Below, one piece after another: positions 1 through 8,706 of a stretch of DNA of 64,000 nt. The DNA is from Acidobacteria bacterium AB60. Its GTDB lineage: Bacteria; Acidobacteriota; Terriglobia; Terriglobales; Acidobacteriaceae. The stretch covers positions 62,001 to 126,000 of the forward strand of contig VANK01000005.1 of the NCBI GenBank assembly GCA_008682415.1. Direction: 5' to 3'. Below the pieces are notes generated by a model that saw nothing but the letters and a program-made list of their open reading frames with translations, was not told where the DNA came from and searched no databases. Position 1 is the first letter of the stretch. Every line of letters starts with the position of its first letter. Made by a program: the position numbers and the translations under genes.

Positions 1-1
1 C

Positions 2-535
2 GCCAAAGACGTGCTGCTCGAAGCCCTCGCCAGCTTCAGCGGTACCGTCATCTTCGTCAGCCACGATCGCTACTTCATCGATCGCCTTGCCACCCGTGTG
101 CTGGAGGTGGAGAATGGCTCCGTCCTCACCTACGAAGGCAACTACGAAGACTACCTGCGCAAGAAACTGGAAATGACCGCCGCGGCCGCACCGATCGAAC
201 CACCTTCCAAATCGGCGTCAACCCCGCCCGCGGAAACAAAGCTTCCGGCCCCCGCAATCAACGGCACGCACGGCAACTTGGAAGCCGAGCCACCCAAAGA
301 GAAACCCAGGCGTCTGAATCCCATCAAGCAAAAGCAAATGGAAGACCGCTGCGCCTTCCTCGAAGAAGAGGTTCCCCGCGTCGAGGCCGCCCTCGCCACC
401 ACCGAGCAGCAACTCGGCGTTTACATCTCCGCGGCGGAGACCCAGCGCCTCACCACGCTCGCCGACGAGCTGCGCCTTCAGCTCGCCGCCCTGACCGCCG
501 AGTGGGAAGAGCTGATGATGCAGCTCGAAGCCTAG
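2..535 (+). CDS. ABC-F family ATPase, C-terminal part (5' end outside window)
   Basis: The reading frame is open from the first base, so the gene starts upstream of the window. The visible part begins just after the Walker B region of the second ATPase domain: residues such as VIFVSHDRYFIDRLATRVLE contain the switch histidine (SHDR) typical of ABC-F/Uup-type proteins, followed by the YEGNYEDYLRKK strap characteristic of the family. After that comes an Ala/Pro-rich linker and a charged, coiled-coil-like C-terminal tail (about residues 100-174), as in Uup and related members that bind nucleic acid. ABC-F proteins act on the ribosome (translation factors or antibiotic resistance) and lack membrane segments. 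The exact subfamily cannot be settled from this fragment. Confidence 0.9.
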   Translation, partial: AKDVLLEALASFSGTVIFVSHDRYFIDRLATRVLEVENGSVLTYEGNYEDYLRKKLEMTAAAAPIEPPSKSASTPPAETKLPAPAINGTHGNLEAEPPKEKPRRLNPIKQKQMEDRCAFLEEEVPRVEAALATTEQQLGVYISAAETQRLTTLADELRLQLAALTAEWEELMMQLEA

Positions 536-699
536 TTCCCGATCACGCACTCCCGCCATTCAGGCCCTTGACACCGGACCGGGTAACAAGCGAACCTACG
601 CTGCGCGCCCCTGCGAGGTCGAAGCCGGCAAGCTCCGCCGGGGCGCGCGGCCTGGTCTCAGGCCCTACAATCCAAAAATTCATCTGCGAGGTACGGCGC

Positions 700-1512
700 A
701 TGATCCGGGCATTCTTGGTGTGTCTCGTAGCGGCAGTCGTCTCGGTTCCAGCCTGGAGCCAGGACGACGCGGAAAATTGCAAAGACTCTTCCTTGATCAC
801 GCGCATGCCGGGCAGCACCATCCATAGCTGCGACAAAAAGGAGTACGACCAGAAAGACATCATCACGGGCGTCAACAAAGACAACGAAGATATCACCAAG
901 CACGTTGAGGGACCGCTGGAATCCTGGGACTACGGTACGCGCGAGGGCGTCAGCGATATCCAGGTCTTCCGTAATATGGAGACGGCTCTCAAGACAGGCG
1001 GCTTCCAGATGGTCTTCGAGCGCTCGCCGGGCTACATCTCCGCGCGCAAAGGCAAGACCTGGATCATCATCGAGAACAGCGGCAGCTACTACTACCAGAC
1101 CGTCGTGACCGAGCAGGAGATGAAGCAGGAGGTCACCGCCGATGCCTCCAGCCTCAAAGACGAGCTCGATAAATCCGGCCATGTCGCCGTCTACGGCATC
1201 CTCTTCGATACCGGAAAGGCAACCCTCCAACCCGCATCCGACGAGCCCTTGAACCAGGTCCTCAAGCTCCTGCAGGACGACGACTCCCTCAAGCTGACCA
1301 TCGAGGGTCACACCGATAACGTCGGCGCCGCTGCCGCCAATCGCGCCCTCAGCGAGCGCCGCGCCCAGGCCGTGCGCGACTGGCTGGTCTCCAAAGGCGT
1401 CAGCGCGGATCGGCTCACCGCGAAGGGATATGGCGACACCAAGCCCGTGGCCGACAACACCACCGACGAGGGCCGCGCCAAAAATCGCCGCGTCGAGCTC
1501 GTCAAGCAATAA
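700..1512 (+). CDS. OmpA-family outer membrane protein, peptidoglycan-binding
   Basis: This is a 270-residue protein with an N-terminal signal peptide (MIRAFLVCLVAAVVSVPAWS) and a C-terminal OmpA-like domain (about residues 165-270). The domain is recognisable from GILFDTGKATLQP, the IEGHTDNVGAAAANRALSERR segment and a final KNRRVEL. Family members bind meso-diaminopimelate in peptidoglycan through the conserved Asp and Arg of this domain and tether the outer membrane. The central 120 residues have no recognised domain, and no beta-barrel is obvious, so this is probably a periplasmic or lipid-independent anchor rather than a porin. The ATG at 700 is chosen because it opens directly into the signal peptide; the frame is open further upstream. 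Confidence 0.85.
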   Translation: MIRAFLVCLVAAVVSVPAWSQDDAENCKDSSLITRMPGSTIHSCDKKEYDQKDIITGVNKDNEDITKHVEGPLESWDYGTREGVSDIQVFRNMETALKTGGFQMVFERSPGYISARKGKTWIIIENSGSYYYQTVVTEQEMKQEVTADASSLKDELDKSGHVAVYGILFDTGKATLQPASDEPLNQVLKLLQDDDSLKLTIEGHTDNVGAAAANRALSERRAQAVRDWLVSKGVSADRLTAKGYGDTKPVADNTTDEGRAKNRRVELVKQ

Positions 1513-1529
1513 CAGTGCCAGGGGAACAG

Positions 1530-2096
1530 ATGAGCGGCAAAGAGAAGGTTCGCTGCAAGTGGGCCGGCAGCGATCCACTGATGCAGGCCTATCACGACCA
1601 CGAATGGGGCGTGCTCCAGCGCGATAGCCGCGCATTGTGGGAGTTGCTGATGCTCGAAGGCTTCCAGGCCGGCCTCGCATGGATCACCGTCCTCCGCAAA
1701 CGAGAAGCCTTCCGCAAGGCCTTCAAAGGCTTTGACCCAGCGAAGGTGGCGCGCTTCACCGAGGCCGACATTGCGCGCCTTCTCGCCGATCCTGGCATCA
1801 TCCGCTCCCGTGCCAAGATCGAAGCCACCATCGCCGGCGCGCGCATCTTTCAGCAGATGCAGAAGTCCGGCGAAGACTTCTCCGCATGGCTGTGGAGCAT
1901 GGTGGGGTCCAAACCCATCCAGGGCCACCGTGCCGTCGTCGCCCAAACGCCTCTGGCCGTCGAGATGTCAAATGCGCTCAAGAAGCGCGGCTTCAAGTTC
2001 GTCGGCCCGGTCATCGTCTACGCCTTTATGCAGGCCGCCGGCATGGTCAACGATCACGCGCCGGACTGCTTTCGGCGCAAAGCAGTGAAGAAGTGA
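1530..2096 (+). CDS. tag: DNA-3-methyladenine glycosylase I
   Basis: Base-excision repair enzyme that removes 3-methyladenine from alkylated DNA. The 188-residue product has the family signature at the N-terminus (CKWAGSDPLMQAYHDHEWG, with the zinc-ligand Cys and the HD.EWG stretch), the substrate-pocket segment LLMLEGFQAGLAWITVLRKRE, and a C-terminal MVNDHAPDCFR with the remaining His and Cys ligands of the zinc snap. The ATG at 1530 is preceded by an AGGGGA ribosome binding site; a GTG five codons upstream is less likely. The last codons (KAVKK, stop) are already part of a GTGAAGAAG-type repeat that continues past the stop. Confidence 0.95.
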   Translation: MSGKEKVRCKWAGSDPLMQAYHDHEWGVLQRDSRALWELLMLEGFQAGLAWITVLRKREAFRKAFKGFDPAKVARFTEADIARLLADPGIIRSRAKIEATIAGARIFQQMQKSGEDFSAWLWSMVGSKPIQGHRAVVAQTPLAVEMSNALKKRGFKFVGPVIVYAFMQAAGMVNDHAPDCFRRKAVKK

Positions 2097-2129
2097 AAAG
2101 GTGAAGCAGTGAAATGGATCGTCTGCATC

Positions 2130-2915
2130 TCATCTCCGCGGCAGTGTTCCTTTGCGGAACGGCTCGGCGACCAATTGCCACTCATCCTCATAGACCACGT
2201 AGCCGGGCTTGTCGGTTTTGATCTTCTTAACTGAAATGCCGTTCCGTTCGAGGATGCGGACCATCTCGAAGATCCAAGCGATGTGCGACGTTGCGCTGGT
2301 TTTGAACCAGCAGATGCCAAGCGTTTGCTTGCCTCGCCCGAAAGAAGTCGGCTTTTCGAGATATTGATCAAACCGCCAGCGGATCTCGCTTAATTCGTCG
2401 GCGTCCGAGCCGGTAATGGTTCCCTGCTCGAGAGCGCAAGACATCGCCTGAAAAATGCCCTGCCCGACATGGCTATCCTCATCCTTATAGTCCACAACAA
2501 AGCGCACGTATTCTCGCTTTTCCAGCGGATCGTGACGTTCGAGAATGAAGCGCTCGTCCTCGGTCTCAACGAATGCGAGACGTCCCGGAAGGCATGAGAG
2601 GATGGTGCCCAAGCCTCTTCCGACGATTCGATGCAGCCCGTCTTCGACCGTAATTTCCCGTTGATCGAGGGTTGGATCTTCAGAGATGGCGTAGACAACC
2701 GTGGGCGAATGGCGTCTCTGCAGTTCCCGGAGGATGATGAAGGTGGGAAGCTTCTCGCTGGGGATGGGCAGGCGGAATCGGGCATCGAAGTCGCGGAAGT
2801 GCGGCAGTTCGCGGATGAATTTACCGCGCAGGCGCGGGTTGGCGACGAACTCGCGGTAGCGCTCGCGCCTGGAGCGCTTCACAAACCGGGCGATCAGGGC
2901 TTGCTCGTGATGCAC
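2130..2915 (-). CDS. conserved protein of unknown function
   Basis: About 261 residues from a GTG at 2915; the frame continues upstream but the extra 50 residues are low-complexity and antisense to the region before the next gene, so the start is uncertain. No catalytic motif is recognised. The last 80 residues (LGICWFKTSATSHIAWIFEMVRILE, then IKTDKPGYVVYEDEWQLVAEPF) resemble a short conserved module seen as a C-terminal piece in many bacterial hypothetical proteins; I recognise the pattern but cannot name the family. The N-terminal half is mixed alpha/beta with no membrane segment. It is convergent with tag and divergent from the hydrolase at 2970. The region has weaker strand bias than its neighbours. 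Confidence 0.65.
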   Translation of the reverse strand: MHHEQALIARFVKRSRRERYREFVANPRLRGKFIRELPHFRDFDARFRLPIPSEKLPTFIILRELQRRHSPTVVYAISEDPTLDQREITVEDGLHRIVGRGLGTILSCLPGRLAFVETEDERFILERHDPLEKREYVRFVVDYKDEDSHVGQGIFQAMSCALEQGTITGSDADELSEIRWRFDQYLEKPTSFGRGKQTLGICWFKTSATSHIAWIFEMVRILERNGISVKKIKTDKPGYVVYEDEWQLVAEPFRKGTLPRR

Positions 2916-2969
2916 GGGACGAGTGTATCGACCGACGGACGAAGAGACAATCGAGACGGTGGCTTTGTG

Positions 2970-3932
2970 ATGAAAGAAGCAAGAACAACTGCAGATCCTC
3001 ACCCGACAGCGGCTCGTTTTCTGCTGCTCAGCATTCTGTTCTGCGCCGCGGCTCTGACGGCTCACGCGCAGGGCGATGTGCCGGAGTGGTGCCGGAAGTT
3101 ACCCCGCGCCGAGTTTGCAAAGCTGGAGCGCGTGCCGACGAACGATGGTTGGTTTGAGGTGTACCGCGTCGCGCCCCAGACGTTTGCCATTTACGAGCCG
3201 CATCAGTCGGAGGAGACGATCGGCTATCTGATCCTTGGCAGCGAGCGGGCGCTCCTCTTCGACACGGGCATGGGAATCGGCGATCTGAAGGCCCTGATTG
3301 GCAAGGTGACCAGGCTGCCTGTCGTGGTCATGAACAGCCACACGCACGACGACCACGTGGGGAGCAACTGGCAGTTCGAAACCGTCTATGGCATGGACAC
3401 AAGCTTCACCCGCGAGAGCGCAAAGGACTCGAAGGCCGATGCGCAGGCGGAGATTGCACCGGGCGAGGTCTGCGGCAAACTTCCGCCGGGCTTCGATCGC
3501 GCGGCGTATGCGACGCGGCCCTGGAAGATCGCCAGGTGGATGCACGACGGAGACCGCATCGATCTGGGCGGACGAGCGGTTGAGATTCTTGCGACGCCCG
3601 GGCACACGCCGGACGCGATCTGCCTGTTCGACCGCGCCAACGGTTTACTCTTTACCGGCGATACGTACTATCCCGGAACGCTGTGGATCTATCGGCCTGA
3701 GACCGACCTTGCGGCTTATGGCAAGTCCGTGCGGCTGTTGGCGGCTCTGCAGCCCGAGGTGAAGCTGGTGCTCGGGGCGCATAATGTGCCGGGGTCGCGC
3801 CCTGCGGTGTTGGGCGAGCTTGCTGCGGCATTCGAAAGGGTGCAGACACACCAGGTACAGCCCAAACCTGCGGGGCCGGGCAAGGCCACCTATGCGGTGG
3901 GGGACATTTCGTTTTTGATGAAGGCGCCGTGA
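2970..3932 (+). CDS. secreted metallo-beta-lactamase-fold hydrolase
   Basis: A 320-residue protein with an N-terminal signal segment (RFLLLSILFCAAALTAHAQ) and a metallo-beta-lactamase fold. The zinc-binding motif is clear: NSHTHDDHVGSN (H-x-H-x-D-H), followed by ATPGHTPD with the third metal His, LLFTGDTYYPG with the bridging Asp, and a late GAHN. The family hydrolyses a wide range of substrates (lactams, lactones, thioesters), so the substrate is unknown; the overall layout is closer to generic secreted hydrolases than to known class B beta-lactamases. The ATG at 2970 is preferred because the signal peptide follows within 15 residues. It is divergent from the unknown gene at 2130-2915 with 54 bp between. 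Confidence 0.85.
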   Translation: MKEARTTADPHPTAARFLLLSILFCAAALTAHAQGDVPEWCRKLPRAEFAKLERVPTNDGWFEVYRVAPQTFAIYEPHQSEETIGYLILGSERALLFDTGMGIGDLKALIGKVTRLPVVVMNSHTHDDHVGSNWQFETVYGMDTSFTRESAKDSKADAQAEIAPGEVCGKLPPGFDRAAYATRPWKIARWMHDGDRIDLGGRAVEILATPGHTPDAICLFDRANGLLFTGDTYYPGTLWIYRPETDLAAYGKSVRLLAALQPEVKLVLGAHNVPGSRPAVLGELAAAFERVQTHQVQPKPAGPGKATYAVGDISFLMKAP

Positions 3933-4004
3933 TGTACAACGACAGATAGGAACCCTACGTCCTTGAGACGCCCCTCATTTTCCATCGTGCATAATCAAAA
4001 CAAG

Positions 4005-6851
4005 ATGGCCCTACTTTGGAATCCTCAGAGCTGGTCGCAGCGCCTGGCCGAGCTTGAAGCGCAATCAGGCGAGTTGAAGGAGGCTCCCCTCCGGCGCGAC
4101 GTGCGCTCCTTGGGCATCCTCCTCGGCGAGGTGCTGCGCGAGCAGGCCGGGGAAGACCTCTTCGAACACGTTGAAGCACTGCGGCAGGGAACGATACGCC
4201 GCCGCGACGCCGAACTGCGCGGCAACGAGGAAGAAGCGCGCCGTCACGCCGCAATCGCACTGGAGCTGGTGCATTCGCTTCCGGTGGAGCGGGCTCTCCT
4301 GCTCACCCGCGCCTTTGCGTTCTACTTCGAGCTCATCAACCTCGCCGAAACCAATCACCGCAAACGGCGCAGGCTCGCCCTGCAGTTGAGCGGAGACGCC
4401 GGCAACCAGCGTGGCTCGCTGGCCGGAACCCTCAAAGCCATGCGCCGCGTCGGCATCACCGCCGACGAAGCCATGCACTGGCTCGAGCGCGTCCTCATCG
4501 TCCCGGTATTTACCGCCCATCCCACTGAAGTCGCGCGGCGCTCCGTCATGTTCAAGCGGCGCCGCATCGGGGAGTTCCTCGAAGCCCTCGACCGCATCCC
4601 CCTCCCCGAGCAGGACCTCGCGCGGCTTGAGGAACTGATCCGCGCGGAAATCACCAGCCTCTGGCAGACCGACGAGGTCCGCTCCCATCGCCCCACCGTC
4701 TATGACGAGATCAAGATGGGGCTGGACTACTACGACGTCTCCATCTTCGCCACCCTGCCCGGCCTCTATCGCGAGATCGCCGAAGCCCTCCGCAATGCGT
4801 ACGGCCTCGAACGGGAAGCCCTCGACCTGCCGCCCCTGCTGCGCTTCGGTTCCTGGATCGGCGGCGACCGCGACGGAAATCCCTTCGTCACCCCCGAAGT
4901 CACGCGCGACGCCATCCAACTCGCGCGCGGACACCTGCTGCTGTTTTACATGCAGCGGCTGGAGGAGATCATCGACCTGCTCACGACCAGCGCCCAGCAG
5001 ATCGATGTGAGCAAGGAGCTCCTCGCGCGCCTTCAGGGCTATCTCGCCGAGTTGCGCACCCCGGAGTCGCAGGTCTTCGGCGAGCAATATCAGTACGAGT
5101 ACTACCGGCGCTTCGTCATCTGCATCAAGGCCCGCGTGCAGCGCACCATGCAGACTGCCGAGCATGTACTCGCCGCTGGCAACGCCGTGCCCGTCATGCC
5201 CTACACCCTGGCCCAGGGACAGGAGCACCTCACGCAGGCCCTCCCCGCCTACTGCTCCGCCGATGAGTTTGTCGACGATCTCAACGTGCTCCGCGCCTCG
5301 CTCCAGGAGAATCGCGGCCTGCGCATCGCCCGCACCCTCGTCGATCCCCTGTTGTTGCAGGTGCGGACCTTCGGCCTTCATTTACACACGCTCGACGTTC
5401 GCCAGCATGCCAGGATCCACGCCCAGGCGCTCAAGGAGGCCGTCGCCGACACCGCCGCGCCGTCCTTGCCCGACTCCCTCTCCGGAGAAACAGAAAGCGT
5501 TCTCGAAACCTTCCGCGCCGTCAGCGAAGTCAAGCAGAGCTGCTCGCCTGAGGCCATCCGTCATTACGTGATCAGCGGGGCCGGTTCCGTGGAAGATGTA
5601 TTGGCGGTGGTGCGCCTGGCGCGCCTGGGCGGCGTCAGGGTCGAAGGCGCCGGCCGCGACCCCGGCCTCATGCCCGTCCCCCTGTTTGAATCCATCGAAG
5701 ACCTGCGCAACGCCCCCTCCGTCTGCCGGGACCTGTGGACCCGCGACGACTACAAGCGCCTCCTCGCCTCCTGGGGCAACTGGCAGGAGGTCATGCTCGG
5801 CTACTCCGACTCCAACAAAGACGGCGGCATGCTCACCAGTACCTGGGAGATCTTCCGTGCCCATCGCGACCTGCACGTCGTGGCGCGCGAGTGCGGCGTG
5901 AGGCTGCGGCTCTTTCACGGCCGCGGCGGGACCGTCGGCCGCGGCGGCGGCCCCACCCACCGCGCCATCTTCGCCCAACCCATGGACTCCTTCGAGGGCC
6001 AGCTTCGCATCACCGAACAGGGCGAGGTGCTCAACTTCAAGTACGCAGACGAAGTCCTCGCCGAACGCAACCTGGAACTGATGATCGCAGCCTGCCTCGA
6101 TGCCCTCGCCCGCCCCAACGCCCGCGATCCCCACGGTCACTTCACCGGCATCCTCAAACCCGCGTGGGAGGCCGCCCTCGACGAGCTCTCCCAGATCTCC
6201 TTCGATCACTACCGCAGGCACATCCTCGAAAATCCCGACCTCGTCACCTACTTCGAGCAGTCCACCCCGGTCGGCGAACTGGAGCAGGCCAAGATCGGTT
6301 CGCGCCCCTCGCGCCGCAAGCAATCCACTCAGATCACCGATCTCCGCGCCATCCCCTGGGTCTTCGGCTGGACCCAGTCCCGCCTCCTGGTTCCCGCCTG
6401 GTTCGGCGTGGGCCACGCCCTCGGCAGGTACATGGAGAAGCCCGGCTCCCTCGAAGTGCTCAAGGACATGGCCAAGGAGTTCCCGCTCTTCATCGACCTT
6501 CTGCGCAACGTCGAAATGGCGCTGGGCAAGGCCGACCTCGGCACCGCGCGTCTCTACTCCACCCTCGTCGAAGACGAAGCCTTGCGCGAGCGCGTCTACA
6601 CCATGCTCGAAGCCGAATTCCACCGCACCGTGCGCGGCCTCCTCGTGATCCTCGGCCAATCCGAGGTGCTCGAAGGCAATCAGGTTCTCGCCCGCTCCAT
6701 CAAGCTGCGCAATCCCTACGTCGACCCCATGCACCTCATCCAGGTGGATATGCTGCGCCGCAAACGGGCCGGCGAAGATACCCCGGAAGTGAACCGCGCC
6801 ATCGCCGCCACCATCAGCGGCATCGCGGCCGGCCTCCGCAACACCGGCTGA
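4005..6851 (+). CDS. ppc: phosphoenolpyruvate carboxylase
   Basis: Converts PEP and bicarbonate to oxaloacetate, the anaplerotic feed of the TCA cycle. The 948-residue length is normal for the family. Diagnostic segments in order: VFTAHPTEVARRS with the catalytic His near residue 172, GSWIGGDRDGNPFV, VMLGYSDSNKDGG, LFHGRGGTVGRGGGPTH (mobile catalytic loop) and IPWVFGWTQSRLLVPAW. The C-terminus ends LRNTG, matching the strictly conserved QNTG-type end of the enzyme, so the gene is complete. The ATG at 4005 is chosen; the frame extends 14 codons upstream to a TTG without homology value. No neighbouring carbon-metabolism operon is seen; the gene stands alone. Confidence 0.97.
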   Translation: MALLWNPQSWSQRLAELEAQSGELKEAPLRRDVRSLGILLGEVLREQAGEDLFEHVEALRQGTIRRRDAELRGNEEEARRHAAIALELVHSLPVERALLLTRAFAFYFELINLAETNHRKRRRLALQLSGDAGNQRGSLAGTLKAMRRVGITADEAMHWLERVLIVPVFTAHPTEVARRSVMFKRRRIGEFLEALDRIPLPEQDLARLEELIRAEITSLWQTDEVRSHRPTVYDEIKMGLDYYDVSIFATLPGLYREIAEALRNAYGLEREALDLPPLLRFGSWIGGDRDGNPFVTPEVTRDAIQLARGHLLLFYMQRLEEIIDLLTTSAQQIDVSKELLARLQGYLAELRTPESQVFGEQYQYEYYRRFVICIKARVQRTMQTAEHVLAAGNAVPVMPYTLAQGQEHLTQALPAYCSADEFVDDLNVLRASLQENRGLRIARTLVDPLLLQVRTFGLHLHTLDVRQHARIHAQALKEAVADTAAPSLPDSLSGETESVLETFRAVSEVKQSCSPEAIRHYVISGAGSVEDVLAVVRLARLGGVRVEGAGRDPGLMPVPLFESIEDLRNAPSVCRDLWTRDDYKRLLASWGNWQEVMLGYSDSNKDGGMLTSTWEIFRAHRDLHVVARECGVRLRLFHGRGGTVGRGGGPTHRAIFAQPMDSFEGQLRITEQGEVLNFKYADEVLAERNLELMIAACLDALARPNARDPHGHFTGILKPAWEAALDELSQISFDHYRRHILENPDLVTYFEQSTPVGELEQAKIGSRPSRRKQSTQITDLRAIPWVFGWTQSRLLVPAWFGVGHALGRYMEKPGSLEVLKDMAKEFPLFIDLLRNVEMALGKADLGTARLYSTLVEDEALRERVYTMLEAEFHRTVRGLLVILGQSEVLEGNQVLARSIKLRNPYVDPMHLIQVDMLRRKRAGEDTPEVNRAIAATISGIAAGLRNTG

Positions 6852-6863
6852 TTCCAACCCGAG

Positions 6864-7124
6864 TCAGAGATACACCTCGTCGATGTAGCACCAGCGCCAA
6901 TCTTCGCCTCGCTCCGCCGACTGAATCAGCGGATGCTGCGTGGAATGAAAATGCGCGCGCGCATGCCGGTTCTTCGAGCTGTCGCAGCAGCCCACATGTC
7001 CGCACTCCAGGCACATGCGCAGATGAACCCAGCTGTCGCCCGTCTTGAGACACTCTTCGCAACCCTTCGTGTTGGGCTTCACATTCTTCGCATGGTCTTT
7101 CACATGGGGACACTTCGCTGCCAT
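6864..7124 (-). CDS. UBP-type zinc finger protein
   Basis: An 86-residue protein that is almost entirely a ZnF-UBP domain: CPHVKDH at the start, CEECLKTGDSWVHLRMCLECGHVGCCDSSKNRHARAH in the middle (broken here for length: CEECLKTGDSWVH, MCLECGHVGCCD, NRHARAHFHST) and HPLIQSAE with WRWCYIDE at the end. Cys and His are spaced as in the zinc-binding finger that in eukaryotes recognises the free C-terminus of ubiquitin. Bacteria lack ubiquitin, and the role of these small stand-alone versions is not known to me. It lies 11 bp downstream of glpD on the same strand with a strong AGAGGAAACG ribosome site, so it is probably the third gene of the glycerol operon. Confidence 0.85.
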   Translation of the reverse strand: MAAKCPHVKDHAKNVKPNTKGCEECLKTGDSWVHLRMCLECGHVGCCDSSKNRHARAHFHSTQHPLIQSAERGEDWRWCYIDEVYL

Positions 7125-7135
7125 CGTTTCCTCTC

Positions 7136-8692
7136 CTATACCACCAGGTACTGTTGCGCCAACGCGCGAAAAGCTCCGGTCTGCCCAGCAGCCCATTCCC
7201 GGTCGCGGCCTAATTCAGATGCCAAAAGCGCCGCGGCGGTTTCAGCCATTTCCATCGCCGCTGCGGCATTCAGAAACAAAGCCCGTGTCCTGCGCGCCAG
7301 CGCATCCTCCACCGTGCGCGCCATCTCCGCCCGCGCACCCCACACAATCTCCGCCCCAATCACCGGCAGCGAAGGATGCAGCCGCGCTCCCAGCGCGGGA
7401 TTCTCTTTCGCCAATTCCAGAATCTGCGCAGCATCTGCCCCGTAGACCTGCAAATCGCCCAACCCGCCGGCGTCCTCTACGTATCCGTGAATGTGCAGGC
7501 TCTTCGTCGAACACGGCTCATCGCGCAGCTTCCCCAGCGTAATCGCGTGATCCACACAGTCCTCGGCCATGTGCCGATACGTTGTCCACTTGCCGCCCGT
7601 GATCGTCAGCAGCCCCGAGCGATCCACGTCGATCACATGATCGCGCGACAGCGCCGAGGTCTTGCCGTCGCCCTTCACCAGCGGCCGCAGCCCCACGTAA
7701 ACGCTCAGCACGTCTTCGCGCTTCGGCGGACGGCTAAGATACCGCCCCGCAGTCTCCAGAATGAACTCGATCTCCTCCTCCAGCGGCCGCGGCTCCAGGC
7801 TGGGCGCATCCACCGGCGTATCCGTCGTGCCCGCCACCGCGTGCCCGTGCCACGGAATCACAAACAGCACCCGTCCATCCGTGGTGCGCGGCACCATCAG
7901 CGCCGTCTGGCTGCGCAGAAAACTCGAATCGAACACGAGGTGTATCCCCTGGCTCGTGACCACCAGCTGATCCGCGTTCGGATCCGCCATCCGCCGGATC
8001 GAATCCGTGAACACCCCCGTGGCATTCACCACGATCCGCGCCGGAATCGTAAACTCTTCCCCGCTCTCGCTATCGCGCGCGATCAGCCCGTTCACATAGC
8101 CTTCCTCATCGCGCAGCAGGCTCGTTGCCGGGCAGTAGTTCACCACCGTGGCCCCGTGTTCCGCCGCCGTCATCGCCAGGTGGATTAAAAGCCGCGCATC
8201 GTCGAACTGGCCATCGTAGTAAACCACCCCGCCCCGCAGCTCCTCCGGCTCCAGCGCCGGCAACCGCTCAAGCGTCTCCTCCCGCGAGAGCAAACGCGAC
8301 GCCCCGAACCCGTACTTGCCCGCAAGCAGGTCATACAGCTTCAATCCAATCCCGTAAAACGGCGCCTCCCACCACGAATAGTTGGGAACCACAAACGCAA
8401 GGTCATGCACCAGGTGCGGCGCGTTCTGCCGCAGCAGACCCCGCTCCTTCAACGCCGACATCACCAGCGACACGTTCCCCTGCTCCAGATAACGCACCCC
8501 GCCGTGCACCAGCTTTGTCGAACGGCTGCTCGTGCCCTTGCCAAAATCGTGCGACTCCACCAGCACCACATCGAACCCGCGCGCCGCGGCATCCACCGCC
8601 ACGCCCATTCCCGTCGCGCCGCCGCCAATCACAGCAATATCCCACGGCTGCCTTCGCTCGCGCAGATTGCGCAGCATGCTTTCCCGCTGCAT
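7136..8692 (-). CDS. glpD: aerobic-type glycerol-3-phosphate dehydrogenase
   Basis: FAD-dependent oxidation of sn-glycerol-3-phosphate to dihydroxyacetone phosphate, feeding electrons to quinones at the inner membrane. The 518-residue product has the N-terminal dinucleotide fold (DIAVIGGGATGMGVAVDAA), the TSSRSTKLVHGGVRYLE signature of the family, and a late LTITGGKWTTYRHMAED segment that binds FAD and substrate, followed by the C-terminal helical domain. The ATG at 8692 follows a GAGAGAGG ribosome site; the upstream TTG is less likely. The gene follows glpK with 14 bp between and precedes the UBP zinc-finger gene by 11 bp, indicating one glycerol-use transcript. No glpF transporter is in the window. 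Confidence 0.95.
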   Translation of the reverse strand: MQRESMLRNLRERRQPWDIAVIGGGATGMGVAVDAAARGFDVVLVESHDFGKGTSSRSTKLVHGGVRYLEQGNVSLVMSALKERGLLRQNAPHLVHDLAFVVPNYSWWEAPFYGIGLKLYDLLAGKYGFGASRLLSREETLERLPALEPEELRGGVVYYDGQFDDARLLIHLAMTAAEHGATVVNYCPATSLLRDEEGYVNGLIARDSESGEEFTIPARIVVNATGVFTDSIRRMADPNADQLVVTSQGIHLVFDSSFLRSQTALMVPRTTDGRVLFVIPWHGHAVAGTTDTPVDAPSLEPRPLEEEIEFILETAGRYLSRPPKREDVLSVYVGLRPLVKGDGKTSALSRDHVIDVDRSGLLTITGGKWTTYRHMAEDCVDHAITLGKLRDEPCSTKSLHIHGYVEDAGGLGDLQVYGADAAQILELAKENPALGARLHPSLPVIGAEIVWGARAEMARTVEDALARRTRALFLNAAAAMEMAETAAALLASELGRDREWAAGQTGAFRALAQQYLVV

Positions 8693-8706
8693 CGTTCTTG
8701 CCTCTC

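Noticed and set aside
4065..6857. Antisense frames of 438 and 491 codons opposite ppc
   Set aside because: They are GC-driven mirror frames of a gene with clear catalytic motifs. Their low-complexity Gly/Val/Glu content has no domain.
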